Shown here piece after piece: positions 1 to 5,328 of a DNA stretch of 9,342 bases. This DNA is from Microbacteriaceae bacterium (GTDB lineage: Bacteria > Actinomycetota > Actinomycetes > Actinomycetales > Microbacteriaceae). The stretch is taken from positions 1 to 9,342 of the forward strand of contig JAAYAS010000042.1 of the NCBI GenBank assembly GCA_012719255.1, in the 5' to 3' direction. The notes under the pieces are model-generated. The model saw only the letters and a list, made by a program, of their open reading frames with translations, made no database searches and had not been told where the DNA came from. Within the stretch, counting starts at the first letter, position 1; every line of letters begins with the position of its first letter. Both the position numbers and the translations under genes were made by a program.

Positions 1-269
1 ATGGTGAACAGCTGGTTGTACTGCTCCTTGGTGGCGATCATCTCCATGCCGGGGGCGAAGAGCTGCCCGCGGATGAGGAGGGCCATCACACCGCCGATGC
101 AGAACCACACGACCGACGAGATGAGGTACATGTACCCGATCTTCTTGTGGTCGGTGGTGGTCATCCACTCGACGATCACGTTGCCCTTGCGGCCGACGGT
201 GTTGCGGTCGAGGTCCTGGACGGTGACCGGCTGCTGCGCCTCGGCGGGCCTATTCAGCGTTGACGTCAT
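1..269 (-). CDS. ctaD: Cytochrome c oxidase subunit I, N-terminal fragment (cut by window edge)
   Basis: Only the first 89 codons are present; the gene continues beyond the left edge. The product would be the heme-copper catalytic subunit of the aa3-type terminal oxidase, a multi-pass membrane protein that reduces O2 and pumps protons. The translation starts MTSTLNRPAEAQQPV and contains WMTTTDHKKIGYMYLISS at about residues 35-52, the 'TTDHKxIGxxY' signature that opens subunit I proteins, followed by the first hydrophobic segment (about residues 46-66) and LIRGQLFAPG. The ATG at 269 is preceded by an AGGCAGGGTG ribosome binding region that begins at the ctaC stop codon. The gap to ctaC is 13 bp, so the two are almost certainly cotranscribed, ctaC first. 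The family assignment is secure; the full length and heme ligands cannot be seen here. Confidence 0.95.
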   Translation of the reverse strand, partial: MTSTLNRPAEAQQPVTVQDLDRNTVGRKGNVIVEWMTTTDHKKIGYMYLISSVVWFCIGGVMALLIRGQLFAPGMEMIATKEQYNQLFT

Positions 270-282
270 GATTCACCCTGCC

Positions 283-1200
283 TTAGTGCTGTTCTTCGTG
301 GACGATCTCGGGAACCGAGGTGCCCGGGTTGTTCAGGTTGCGGTTGTACTCGTCGCCGCGCTCGCCGACGTTGCCGGCGTCCTCGAGCGACTGGATGTAC
401 GCGTTGTACTCCTCCTGCGACACGACCTCCACCTGGAAGAGCATCATCGAGTGGTACTCGCCGCAGAGCTCGGCGCACTTGCCGATGTAGGTGTCCTCGC
501 GGGTCGGCGTGAACGAGAAGGTGTTCGTCTTGCCCGGGATGGTGTCTTCCTTGTAGTGGAACTCGGGCACCCAGAACGAGTGCGCGACGTCGCGCGACTT
601 CAGGTCGATGACGACCTTCGCGTTCACGGGGAGGTAGAGCGTCGGGAGCTGGTCGTAGTCGATTTCGCCGGTCGTGCTGCCGTTCTCGTCGCGGAGCTCG
701 ACGGCCTGCACGCCCTGGTAGTAGACGCCGCCGTCGTACGGCGAGCCGTCGACCTCGAGGTAGTTGAAGTCCCAGGCCCACTGCTTGCCGTAGACCTCGA
801 TGTGGACCTCCATCTCGTCGGCGGTCCAGTTCTCCTCCACCTGCGCCTGGTCGCGGGCGGTGAAGGCGAACAGGCCGAAGACGAGGATGATCGGCACCAC
901 GGTGAAGAGGATCTCGATCGGCATGTGGTAGCGCATCTGCTCGGGCATGCCGGTCTCGTTCTTCCGGCGGCGGTACACCACCGAGGCCCAGATGATGAGG
1001 CCCCAGACGAGGAAGCCGATGGCGAGCAGCGCGATCCAGGAGTTCACCCAGAACGTGGCGATGCCGTCGCCCAGGTCGCTGGTGCCCCGCTGACCCGGCA
1101 GGTAGCCGGTGTCTTCGAGCTGGGTGCAGCCAGCCAGCACCAGGGACGCGGCCGCGGCCAGCGCCAGTGCTGACCACTTCTTCCGGTGGTTCTTCCGCAC
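283..1200 (-). CDS. ctaC: Cytochrome c oxidase subunit II (lipoprotein, CuA domain)
   Basis: This subunit accepts electrons from cytochrome c through a binuclear CuA centre outside the membrane and passes them to subunit I. With the GTG start at 1200 it has 305 residues: a basic n-region (RKNHRKK), a hydrophobic stretch and lipobox LAGC with the lipidated Cys25; transmembrane helices at about 50-76 and 95-113; GKQWAWDFNY aromatic region near 138-147; then the cupredoxin domain. CuA ligands are visible: His207 (DVAHSFWVPEF), Cys242, Glu244, Cys246 (CAELCGEYHSMM), His250 and Met253. I prefer the GTG at 1200 over the in-frame ATG at 1224 because GAAAGG lies six bases before it, while the ATG has no such site and would add eight residues before the signal peptide. 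The stop TAA overlaps the ctaD ribosome binding region. No key residue is missing; length is normal for actinobacterial CtaC. Confidence 0.96.
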   Translation of the reverse strand: MRKNHRKKWSALALAAAASLVLAGCTQLEDTGYLPGQRGTSDLGDGIATFWVNSWIALLAIGFLVWGLIIWASVVYRRRKNETGMPEQMRYHMPIEILFTVVPIILVFGLFAFTARDQAQVEENWTADEMEVHIEVYGKQWAWDFNYLEVDGSPYDGGVYYQGVQAVELRDENGSTTGEIDYDQLPTLYLPVNAKVVIDLKSRDVAHSFWVPEFHYKEDTIPGKTNTFSFTPTREDTYIGKCAELCGEYHSMMLFQVEVVSQEEYNAYIQSLEDAGNVGERGDEYNRNLNNPGTSVPEIVHEEQH

Positions 1201-1206
1201 GATGGA

Positions 1207-1212
1207 CCTTTC
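1207..1212 (-). promoter_or_regulatory. Ribosome binding site deciding the ctaC start
   Basis: On the minus strand this reads GAAAGG, six bases before the GTG at 1200. It supports that codon over the ATG at 1224. Confidence 0.6.
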
Positions 1213-1237
1213 GAGAAGACGCATACAGACGACTCAC

Positions 1238-1243
1238 AGTGTA
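1238..1243 (-). promoter_or_regulatory. Candidate -10 box of the ctaC-ctaD promoter
   Basis: The minus strand reads TACACT here, matching the TAnnnT pattern of housekeeping sigma factor -10 boxes. Transcription would start near 1231, giving a leader of about 31 bases to the GTG start of ctaC and containing its GAAAGG site. No good -35 box is visible 16-18 bases upstream. It lies after the erpA terminator, as expected if ctaC begins a new unit. Confidence 0.45.
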
Positions 1244-1289
1244 GCCACATTCGGGAGACGGGTGACCCCACCCGGCGCGCCGCGCCCTG

Positions 1290-1336
1290 GAAAAATCACG
1301 GAAGGCGCGCATCCCTCGCGGGGATGCGCGCCTTCC
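1290..1336 (-). terminator. Intrinsic terminator downstream of erpA
   Basis: Arms 1300-1315 (GGAAGGCGCGCATCCC) and 1321-1336 form a perfect 16-bp stem around a 5-base loop. Read on the minus strand the stem is followed by GTGATTTTT, the U-tract expected of a Rho-independent terminator. It lies 44 bases after the erpA stop and before the ctaC promoter, so it would separate erpA from ctaC-ctaD. On the plus strand no U-tract follows, so it acts in one direction. The arms carry the word GGATGCGCG that recurs in other intergenic regions here. Confidence 0.85.
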
Positions 1337-1380
1337 CACCGGCGTTCCCGTCGGCGCGTCGCTCGGCGCGTCGGCCTCGA

Positions 1381-1746
1381 TCAGTGGAACGAATCGCCGC
1401 AGGCGCAGCTGCCGGCGGCGTTCGGGTTGTCGATGGTGAAGCCCTGCTTCTCGATGGTGTCGGCGAAGTCGACGGTCGAGCCCTCCAGGTAGGGCGCGCT
1501 CATCTCGTCGACGATGAGCTCGACGCCGTCGAAGTCGACGGTGGCGTCGTTCTCGAGCTCGCGCTCGTCGAAGTAGAGCTGGTAGATGAGGCCCGAGCAG
1601 CCGCCGGGCTGCACGGCGACGCGCAGGCGGAGGTCGCTGCGGCCCTCCTGCGTGAGCAGGGCCTTCACCTTGTCGGCCGCGGCCTGCGTGAGCTTCACGC
1701 CGTGCGTGTTCTCGGTGATGGTGATGCCGTCGAGGGCGGTGGTCAT
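1381..1746 (-). CDS. erpA: A-type iron-sulfur carrier protein (ErpA/IscA/SufA family)
   Basis: A 121-residue protein of the HesB/IscA fold, which carries an Fe-S cluster and delivers it to apo-proteins in the cytoplasm. The three conserved cluster cysteines are present: Cys50 in QPGGCSGL, and Cys114 and Cys116 in the C-terminal SCACGDSFH. The length is normal for the family (about 105-125). The ATG at 1746 follows a near-perfect AGGAGG site four bases away, so the start is secure. The gene stands alone, with a terminator behind it and a gene-free stretch of 259 bases in front. It lies beside ctaC, as I recall it does in other actinobacteria (for example Rv2204c near ctaC in Mycobacterium tuberculosis). 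The choice of the symbol erpA over iscA or sufA follows common actinobacterial naming; the family itself is certain. Confidence 0.94.
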   Translation of the reverse strand: MTTALDGITITENTHGVKLTQAAADKVKALLTQEGRSDLRLRVAVQPGGCSGLIYQLYFDERELENDATVDFDGVELIVDEMSAPYLEGSTVDFADTIEKQGFTIDNPNAAGSCACGDSFH

Positions 1747-1750
1747 ATCT

Positions 1751-1756
1751 CCTCCT
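1751..1756 (-). promoter_or_regulatory. Strong Shine-Dalgarno site of erpA
   Basis: The minus strand reads AGGAGG, four bases before the ATG at 1746. It is the strongest ribosome binding site in the window. Confidence 0.8.
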
Positions 1757-1875
1757 GGATGCGGGTGGACGCCGCGCTCGCGCGGGCCGGTGCTGGGATG
1801 AACGCGCGGGGGCGCGCGGGCATTCCCGCCGTCGTCGGGCGCTCGCGCGGCGGCGACGGGGATGCGACGGCTCCG

Positions 1876-1881
1876 AATCTA
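1876..1881 (-). promoter_or_regulatory. Candidate -10 box of the erpA promoter
   Basis: The minus strand reads TAGATT, a TAnnnT match in an otherwise very GC-rich stretch. Transcription starting near 1869 would give a 5' leader of about 120 bases before erpA. No convincing -35 box is seen. The leader contains two GGATGCG words (1757-1763 and 1860-1866) but no known Fe-S-responsive operator that I can recognise. Confidence 0.35.
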
Positions 1882-1959
1882 CGCCGGTTCGCCGTGCGGG
1901 CGCCGAGGGCGGGCCGTTCGCGGGGCGTCCGGACGGCCGGGCAGGCGCCCGACGCGGTC

Positions 1960-1996
1960 GGTCCGCCGGCGCCCGAGGCCGCCGGCGAATCGGACC
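1960..1996 (-). terminator. Imperfect GC-rich hairpin after the dipeptidase gene, possible terminator
   Basis: GGTCCG (1960-1965) pairs with CGGACC (1991-1996) and CCGGCG (1966-1971) with CGCCGG (1980-1985), with an 8-base loop and a 5-base bulge (1986-1990). It starts ten bases after the dipeptidase stop on the minus strand. There is no U-tract, so a terminator role is only inferred from position. The rest of the 1747-2005 stretch holds the erpA promoter region and no gene that I can support. Confidence 0.35.
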
Positions 1997-2005
1997 GCCG
2001 CCCGC

Positions 2006-3460
2006 CTACTCGCCCGCGGGCGCGGGCGCGGTGCGGTCGGGCTGGTGCTCGGCGGCGAGCCGGCCGAGCAGCAGCGCCTCGGCGGCGATGGCGCGGCGCA
2101 GCACGCCGAGGTGCTGCGACTCGTTCGGCGAGTGGGCGCGGGTGTCCGGGTCCTCGACCCCGGTGACGAGGATCTGCGCCTCGGGGAACTCGGCGGCGAG
2201 CTCGGAGAGGAACGGGATCGAGCCGCCGATGCCGGTGAGCCGCGGCTCGGCGCCCCAGCCGTCGCGGAGCGCCGCGCGCATCGCGGCGACGCCGTCGCCG
2301 TCGACGTCGACGAGGAAGGCCTCGCCGATGTCGAGGTCGTCGATCTCGAGCTCGGCGCCGAACGGCGCGTGCTCGTGGAGGTGGGCGATGAGCGCATCCG
2401 CGTACTCGCGCCCCGACTGGCCGGGCGCGACGCGCGCCGAGATGCGCACGCGCACCTCGGGCAGGAGCGTGTTCGAGGCGTTCGCGACGTCGGGCGCGTC
2501 GATGCCGGTGACGGTGATCGCCGGCTGGTACCAGGTGCGGGCGCGGTGGGGTCCGCGGCCGATGAGCCGGCCGCCGACGACGCCGGTCTCGCGCACGAGC
2601 TCGGCCTCGTCGGCCTCGGGCGCCTCGGCGTCGTGGCTGCGCAGGCCCGCGACGGCGACGGCGCCGTCCTCGTCCCAGAGGGTGTCGAGCAGGCGCACGG
2701 CGGCGAGCATCGCGTCGGGCACGAGGCCGCCGAGCATGCCGGAGTGCCAGGCGCCGCGGAGGGTGCGGATCGTGAGGTTGAAGGCGACGTTGCCGCGCAG
2801 CGCGACGGTGAGGCCGGGCACGTCGGTGGTCGGGTTGTCGCTGTCGGCGACGACGATGAGGTCGCCGGCGAGGGCGTCGCGGTGCTCGGCGAGGAAGCGC
2901 CCGAAGCTGCGCGAGCCGTTCTCCTCCTCGCCCTCGATGAACACCGACAGGCCGATCGGGAGGGCGAGGTCGTTCGCCTCGACGACGTCGCGCACGGCCT
3001 CGAGCGCGGCGAGGTGCACGAGCACGCCCGCCTTGTCGTCGCTCGCGCCGCGGCCGTAGAGGCGCTCGCCGACGACGGTGGGCTCGTAGGGCGGGGTGCG
3101 CCAGTCGGCCTCGTCGCCGGTGGGCTGCACGTCGTGGTGGGCGTAGAGGAGGACGGTCGGCGCGCCGTGCTCGGCGGGGCGGTGGGCGATGACGCCGGGC
3201 TGGCCCATCCGGCCCTGCGCGTCCTCGTACTGGTGCACCTCGACGCGCTCGAACAGCCCGGTCGACTCGAGCAGCTCGCGCACGGCCTCAGCGCTGCGGG
3301 CGACGGGCTCGCGGTCGAAGGCGTCCCACGAGACCGAGGGGATGCGGACGAGGTCGGCGAGGCGGGCGACGGCGCTCGGCATGCCGAGGTCGACGCGGTC
3401 GAGCAGTTCGCGGTCGAGGGGCGTCGTGCCGGGCGCGCCGGCGGGGTGCTGTGCAGTCAT
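2006..3460 (-). CDS. M20-family metallo-dipeptidase
   Basis: A 484-residue cytoplasmic zinc peptidase of the M20 (ArgE/DapE/carnosinase-like) family that hydrolyses dipeptides or related small amides; the exact substrate cannot be told. The di-metal site is readable in order: YAHHDVQP (His108 ligand, Asp110 supporting the catalytic Glu), GRGASDDKAG (bridging Asp141), EGEEENGS (catalytic Glu179, ligand Glu180), DSDNP (Asp208 region) and RAHSPNE near the C-terminus (His443). AWHSGMLGG (His239) lies in the inserted dimerisation domain and GIGGSIPF (410-417) is the typical late motif. Length is normal for bacterial dipeptidases of this type. The ATG at 3460 is chosen because the homologous part starts soon after it; an upstream extension to 3628 is Arg/Pro/His-rich and not protein-like. 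No Shine-Dalgarno site is seen, but a TAGGCT box seven bases upstream suggests a leaderless mRNA. Confidence 0.93.
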   Translation of the reverse strand: MTAQHPAGAPGTTPLDRELLDRVDLGMPSAVARLADLVRIPSVSWDAFDREPVARSAEAVRELLESTGLFERVEVHQYEDAQGRMGQPGVIAHRPAEHGAPTVLLYAHHDVQPTGDEADWRTPPYEPTVVGERLYGRGASDDKAGVLVHLAALEAVRDVVEANDLALPIGLSVFIEGEEENGSRSFGRFLAEHRDALAGDLIVVADSDNPTTDVPGLTVALRGNVAFNLTIRTLRGAWHSGMLGGLVPDAMLAAVRLLDTLWDEDGAVAVAGLRSHDAEAPEADEAELVRETGVVGGRLIGRGPHRARTWYQPAITVTGIDAPDVANASNTLLPEVRVRISARVAPGQSGREYADALIAHLHEHAPFGAELEIDDLDIGEAFLVDVDGDGVAAMRAALRDGWGAEPRLTGIGGSIPFLSELAAEFPEAQILVTGVEDPDTRAHSPNESQHLGVLRRAIAAEALLLGRLAAEHQPDRTAPAPAGE

Positions 3461-3467
3461 GGGCTTC

Positions 3468-3473
3468 AGCCTA
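3468..3473 (-). promoter_or_regulatory. -10 box suggesting leaderless transcription of the dipeptidase gene
   Basis: The minus strand reads TAGGCT, then seven bases, then the ATG at 3460. With normal -10 to +1 spacing the first transcribed base would be at or next to the A of the ATG. This fits the missing Shine-Dalgarno site. No -35 box is recognisable; instead a perfect 14-bp palindrome fills part of the spacer. Confidence 0.5.
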
Positions 3474-3474
3474 G

Positions 3475-3488
3475 GCACCCGCGGGTGC
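3475..3488. repeat. Perfect 14-bp palindrome in the dipeptidase promoter
   Basis: GCACCCGCGGGTGC is its own reverse complement and sits one base upstream of the TAGGCT box, in the -10/-35 spacer. This is a suitable place for a repressor operator, but GC-rich palindromes also arise by chance. The rest of the 3461-3718 gap holds two GGATGCG words (3502-3508, 3611-3617), a second palindrome CGCGGGCCCGCG (3671-3682) and no supportable gene. Confidence 0.4.
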
Positions 3489-3700
3489 GTCGTCGCCGAG
3501 CGGATGCGCGATGCGGGAGCCGGGTGGGGCGACCGACCCCGCGGCACGGGCCCTCGAGAGCGATGACCGGATGAGGCCCTCCCCGGGTGCCGCGCCGGAT
3601 GGCCGCGGAGGGATGCGCGTGCATGCACCGTCCGGGGCCCATCGCTCCTGAAGGGAATTCGGACTGCGGGCGCGGGCCCGCGACGGGCCGATCAGGCGGG

Positions 3701-3717
3701 CGCGGGCCGGTCCCGCG
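3701..3717 (-). terminator. Short GC hairpin right after the FAD-protein gene, possible terminator
   Basis: CGCGGG (3701-3706) pairs with CCCGCG (3712-3717) across a 5-base loop, one base past the minus-strand stop codon at 3719. No U-tract follows. The role as terminator is inferred from position only. Confidence 0.3.
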
Positions 3718-3718
3718 G

Positions 3719-4441
3719 TCAGCGGCGCGCGCGGGGGTCGCGGCGCGCGCGGCCCTCGCCGGGCGCGTAGAGCGCGGCGCCGTCGAAGCCGGCGATCGGC
3801 GGGGGCACGGCGTCGAGCGGCTCCGGCGGCTCGGGGCGCAGCCGCCGCACGAGCCGCAGCAGCGCGCCGACGAGCCGCTCGTGCCCGGCGGCGGGGTCGT
3901 GGTCGGCGCCCGCGGCCGCGATCGCGGCGGCGGCGAGCGGTCCGGCGGCGAAGCGCCGGGAGTGCGCGAGGCCGTCGGCGCGCAGCAGGCGCTGGTCGGC
4001 GGGGTCGACGGCGAGGCCCGCGCCGCCGATCGCGGTGTAGAGGCGCGCGCCGGGGTCGTCGCCATCGGGCGCCGCCTCGAAGGCGAGCACGACGCCGTCG
4101 GTGGTCATGCGGTCGCCGCTGGCGAGCTCGACGAGCTGGGCGCCGTTGCGGGCGTCGCCGATCGCGATCGCCTCGGCGAGGTGGTGGCGGATGCGCGTGC
4201 CGGCGAGCGCGCGGTCGGCGGCGTCCTCGAGCCGCTCGCGGCCGTCGGCGACGGGCTCGGGGTGGATGAGGTGCACGATGAGCGGGCTCGGGTCGATGCC
4301 GGGCTGGGCGGCGACGATCCGCTCGACGAGGTCGATGGCGCTCGGGCCGGTGCCGAGGATCGTCACGCAGCGGGCGCCGGCGTGGCCGGAGCGGTCGACC
4401 AGGCGGGTCGGGCGCGCGGGATCGTGGTGCATGGCGGCCAT
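3719..4441 (-). CDS. Short putative FAD/NAD(P)-binding protein
   Basis: From the ATG at 4441 the product has 240 residues. CVTILGTGPSAIDLVERI at about 25-42 is a Rossmann nucleotide-binding loop (GxGxxS) of the kind that opens the FAD-NAD(P)-binding family, followed by a strand LIVHLIHPEPV (54-64). A later part, AGLAVDPADQRLLRADGLAH...FAAGPL (141-169), resembles the closing segment of flavin-dependent oxidoreductase folds. The stretch between is short and the C-terminus is Pro/Arg/Ala-rich; most family members are considerably longer, so this may be a reduced member and may not hold flavin. The substrate is unknown. The start is uncertain: GTG 4483, ATG 4441, ATG 4432 and GTG 4366 are all in frame and none has a clear ribosome binding site. 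The last would begin directly at the Rossmann strand. It stands alone, divergent from the DUF3043 gene. That it is coding is likely; the function is weak. Confidence 0.65.
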   Translation of the reverse strand: MAAMHHDPARPTRLVDRSGHAGARCVTILGTGPSAIDLVERIVAAQPGIDPSPLIVHLIHPEPVADGRERLEDAADRALAGTRIRHHLAEAIAIGDARNGAQLVELASGDRMTTDGVVLAFEAAPDGDDPGARLYTAIGGAGLAVDPADQRLLRADGLAHSRRFAAGPLAAAAIAAAGADHDPAAGHERLVGALLRLVRRLRPEPPEPLDAVPPPIAGFDGAALYAPGEGRARRDPRARR

Positions 4442-4559
4442 GCTGTCACGGGCGCGGCGGCGGGGGCGCGCCCGCCGGAACACTGCGTCACATTCGTCGG
4501 CGGGGCGATGACCGCGCGCGTCGACGGCCGCTCGATCGCCCGCTCCGGCGCCGATCGCC

Positions 4560-4565
4560 TAGACT
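4560..4565 (+). promoter_or_regulatory. Candidate -10 box of the DUF3043 gene
   Basis: TAGACT on the plus strand matches TAnnnT and is identical to the box before hisD. Transcription would start near 4572, leaving a leader of about 61 bases to the ATG at 4633. The leader carries a GGATGCG word in reverse (4578-4584). No -35 box is clear. The gap to the divergent FAD-protein gene (4442-4632) holds both promoters and nothing else that I can identify. Confidence 0.45.
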
Positions 4566-4632
4566 GGCGAGGTTCACCGCATCCGAGCAGGCCGCGCCGA
4601 CGACGGCGCCGGTCGATGAGAGAACCAGGCGT

Positions 4633-5217
4633 ATGGCGAAGCACGACCCCTCGCAGACCGAGCCCGACGGCGCGAAGACCGGCAAGAAGGGCCCGACCCC
4701 GAAGCGCCGCGACCGCGAGGCCGAGAACTTCCGCCCGCTGGTCCCGGAGGACCGCAAGGAGGCGCGCAAGCAGGCCCAGGCGAAGATGCGCACCGAGCAG
4801 GCGAAGGCCCGCGCGGGCATGGCCGCCGGCGACGACCGCTACCTGCGGCCGGGCGAGCGCGGCCCGCAGAAGCGCTTCCTGCGCGACTTCGTCGACTCGC
4901 GCTTCACGCTCGGCGAGCTGCTGATCCCGCTGATGTTCATCGTGATCTTCGCGACGATGCTGCCGGCCGAGACGAACGCGTCGGTGTGGGCGATGTTCGC
5001 GATCTGGGCGTACCTCGCGCTCTGCATCGGCGAGGGCATCCTGCTCGGCGTGCTCGCGCGCCGCAAGGTGCAGGCGGTCGTCGGCCCCGAGCGCACCGAG
5101 AAGGGCTTCGTGATGCAGGCCCTCGGCCGCGCGATGCAGATGCGCTTCCTGCGCATGCCGCGCGCGCAGGTGAAGCGCTTCGAGAAGGTCGAGTTCACGG
5201 CGAACTACCGCCACTGA
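4633..5217 (+). CDS. DUF3043-type two-helix membrane protein
   Basis: A 194-residue protein and the only plus-strand gene here. The first 85 residues are very hydrophilic and charged (Lys/Arg/Glu-rich, e.g. GKKGPTPKRRDREAENFRPL at 17-36) and likely lie in the cytoplasm. Two hydrophobic helices follow (about 95-112 and 118-141), joined by a short loop, and then a basic C-terminal tail with repeated Met/Arg (AMQMRFLRMPRAQVKRF, 167-183). The pattern KKGxPTPKRxxxEA...RPLVPxD, two helices, and a tail ending in VEF matches what I know of actinobacterial DUF3043 proteins, whose function is not established. Such genes are commonly found near the erpA and dipeptidase genes in actinobacteria (from memory). 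The ATG at 4633 has only a weak GAGAG-like site. There is no signal peptide and no catalytic motif is seen. Confidence 0.85.
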   Translation: MAKHDPSQTEPDGAKTGKKGPTPKRRDREAENFRPLVPEDRKEARKQAQAKMRTEQAKARAGMAAGDDRYLRPGERGPQKRFLRDFVDSRFTLGELLIPLMFIVIFATMLPAETNASVWAMFAIWAYLALCIGEGILLGVLARRKVQAVVGPERTEKGFVMQALGRAMQMRFLRMPRAQVKRFEKVEFTANYRH

Positions 5218-5246
5218 GCCCCGCCCGGCACGGCCCGGGAATCGGC

Positions 5247-5286
5247 ACGGCCCCGGTGCGACGATCGCTCGTCGCGCCGGGGCCGT
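5247..5286. terminator. Large hairpin between convergent genes, probable bidirectional terminator
   Basis: ACGGCCCCGG (5247-5256) pairs with 5277-5286, then T5257/G5276 (a G-U wobble in the plus-strand RNA), then GCGACGA (5258-5264) with TCGTCGC (5269-5275), around a TCGC tetraloop: 18 paired positions. It lies 29 bases after the DUF3043 stop and beyond the pyrD stop from the other side. There is no U-tract in either direction, so it may slow polymerase or protect 3' ends instead of acting as a classical terminator. Confidence 0.6.
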
Positions 5287-5294
5287 CGCCGTTC

Positions 5295-5328
5295 GCCGCG
5301 GGCGGCGGCGCGGTCCGGCCGCCGCGGC
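5295..5328 (-). terminator. GC-rich hairpin at the end of pyrD
   Basis: GCCGCGGGCGGC (5295-5306) pairs with GCCGCCGCGGC (5318-5328) with one bulged G and an 11-base loop. It begins at the base following the pyrD stop codon on the minus strand. No U-tract follows; together with the larger hairpin at 5247-5286 it probably ends the hisD-nrdR-pyrD transcript. Confidence 0.4.

Noticed and set aside
1862..3574. 570-residue plus-strand open frame opposite the dipeptidase
   Set aside because: It is antisense to a gene with a complete M20 metal site. Its product is Val/Ala/Arg/Gly-rich without any known motif, as expected for an open antisense frame in GC-rich DNA.
3461..3628. 56-residue N-terminal extension of the dipeptidase
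   Set aside because: The extension is Arg/Pro/His/Ser-rich, unlike family members, and would run over the TAGGCT box and palindrome.
3587..4924. 445-residue plus-strand open frame across the FAD protein and the DUF3043 start
   Set aside because: It crosses two real genes and an intergenic region, and its C-terminal part is Arg/Ser/Pro low-complexity from the wrong frame.
4363..5214. 283-residue minus-strand open frame opposite DUF3043
   Set aside because: The plus strand gives a coherent two-helix membrane protein; the minus frame is Leu/Arg/His repeats with no motif.
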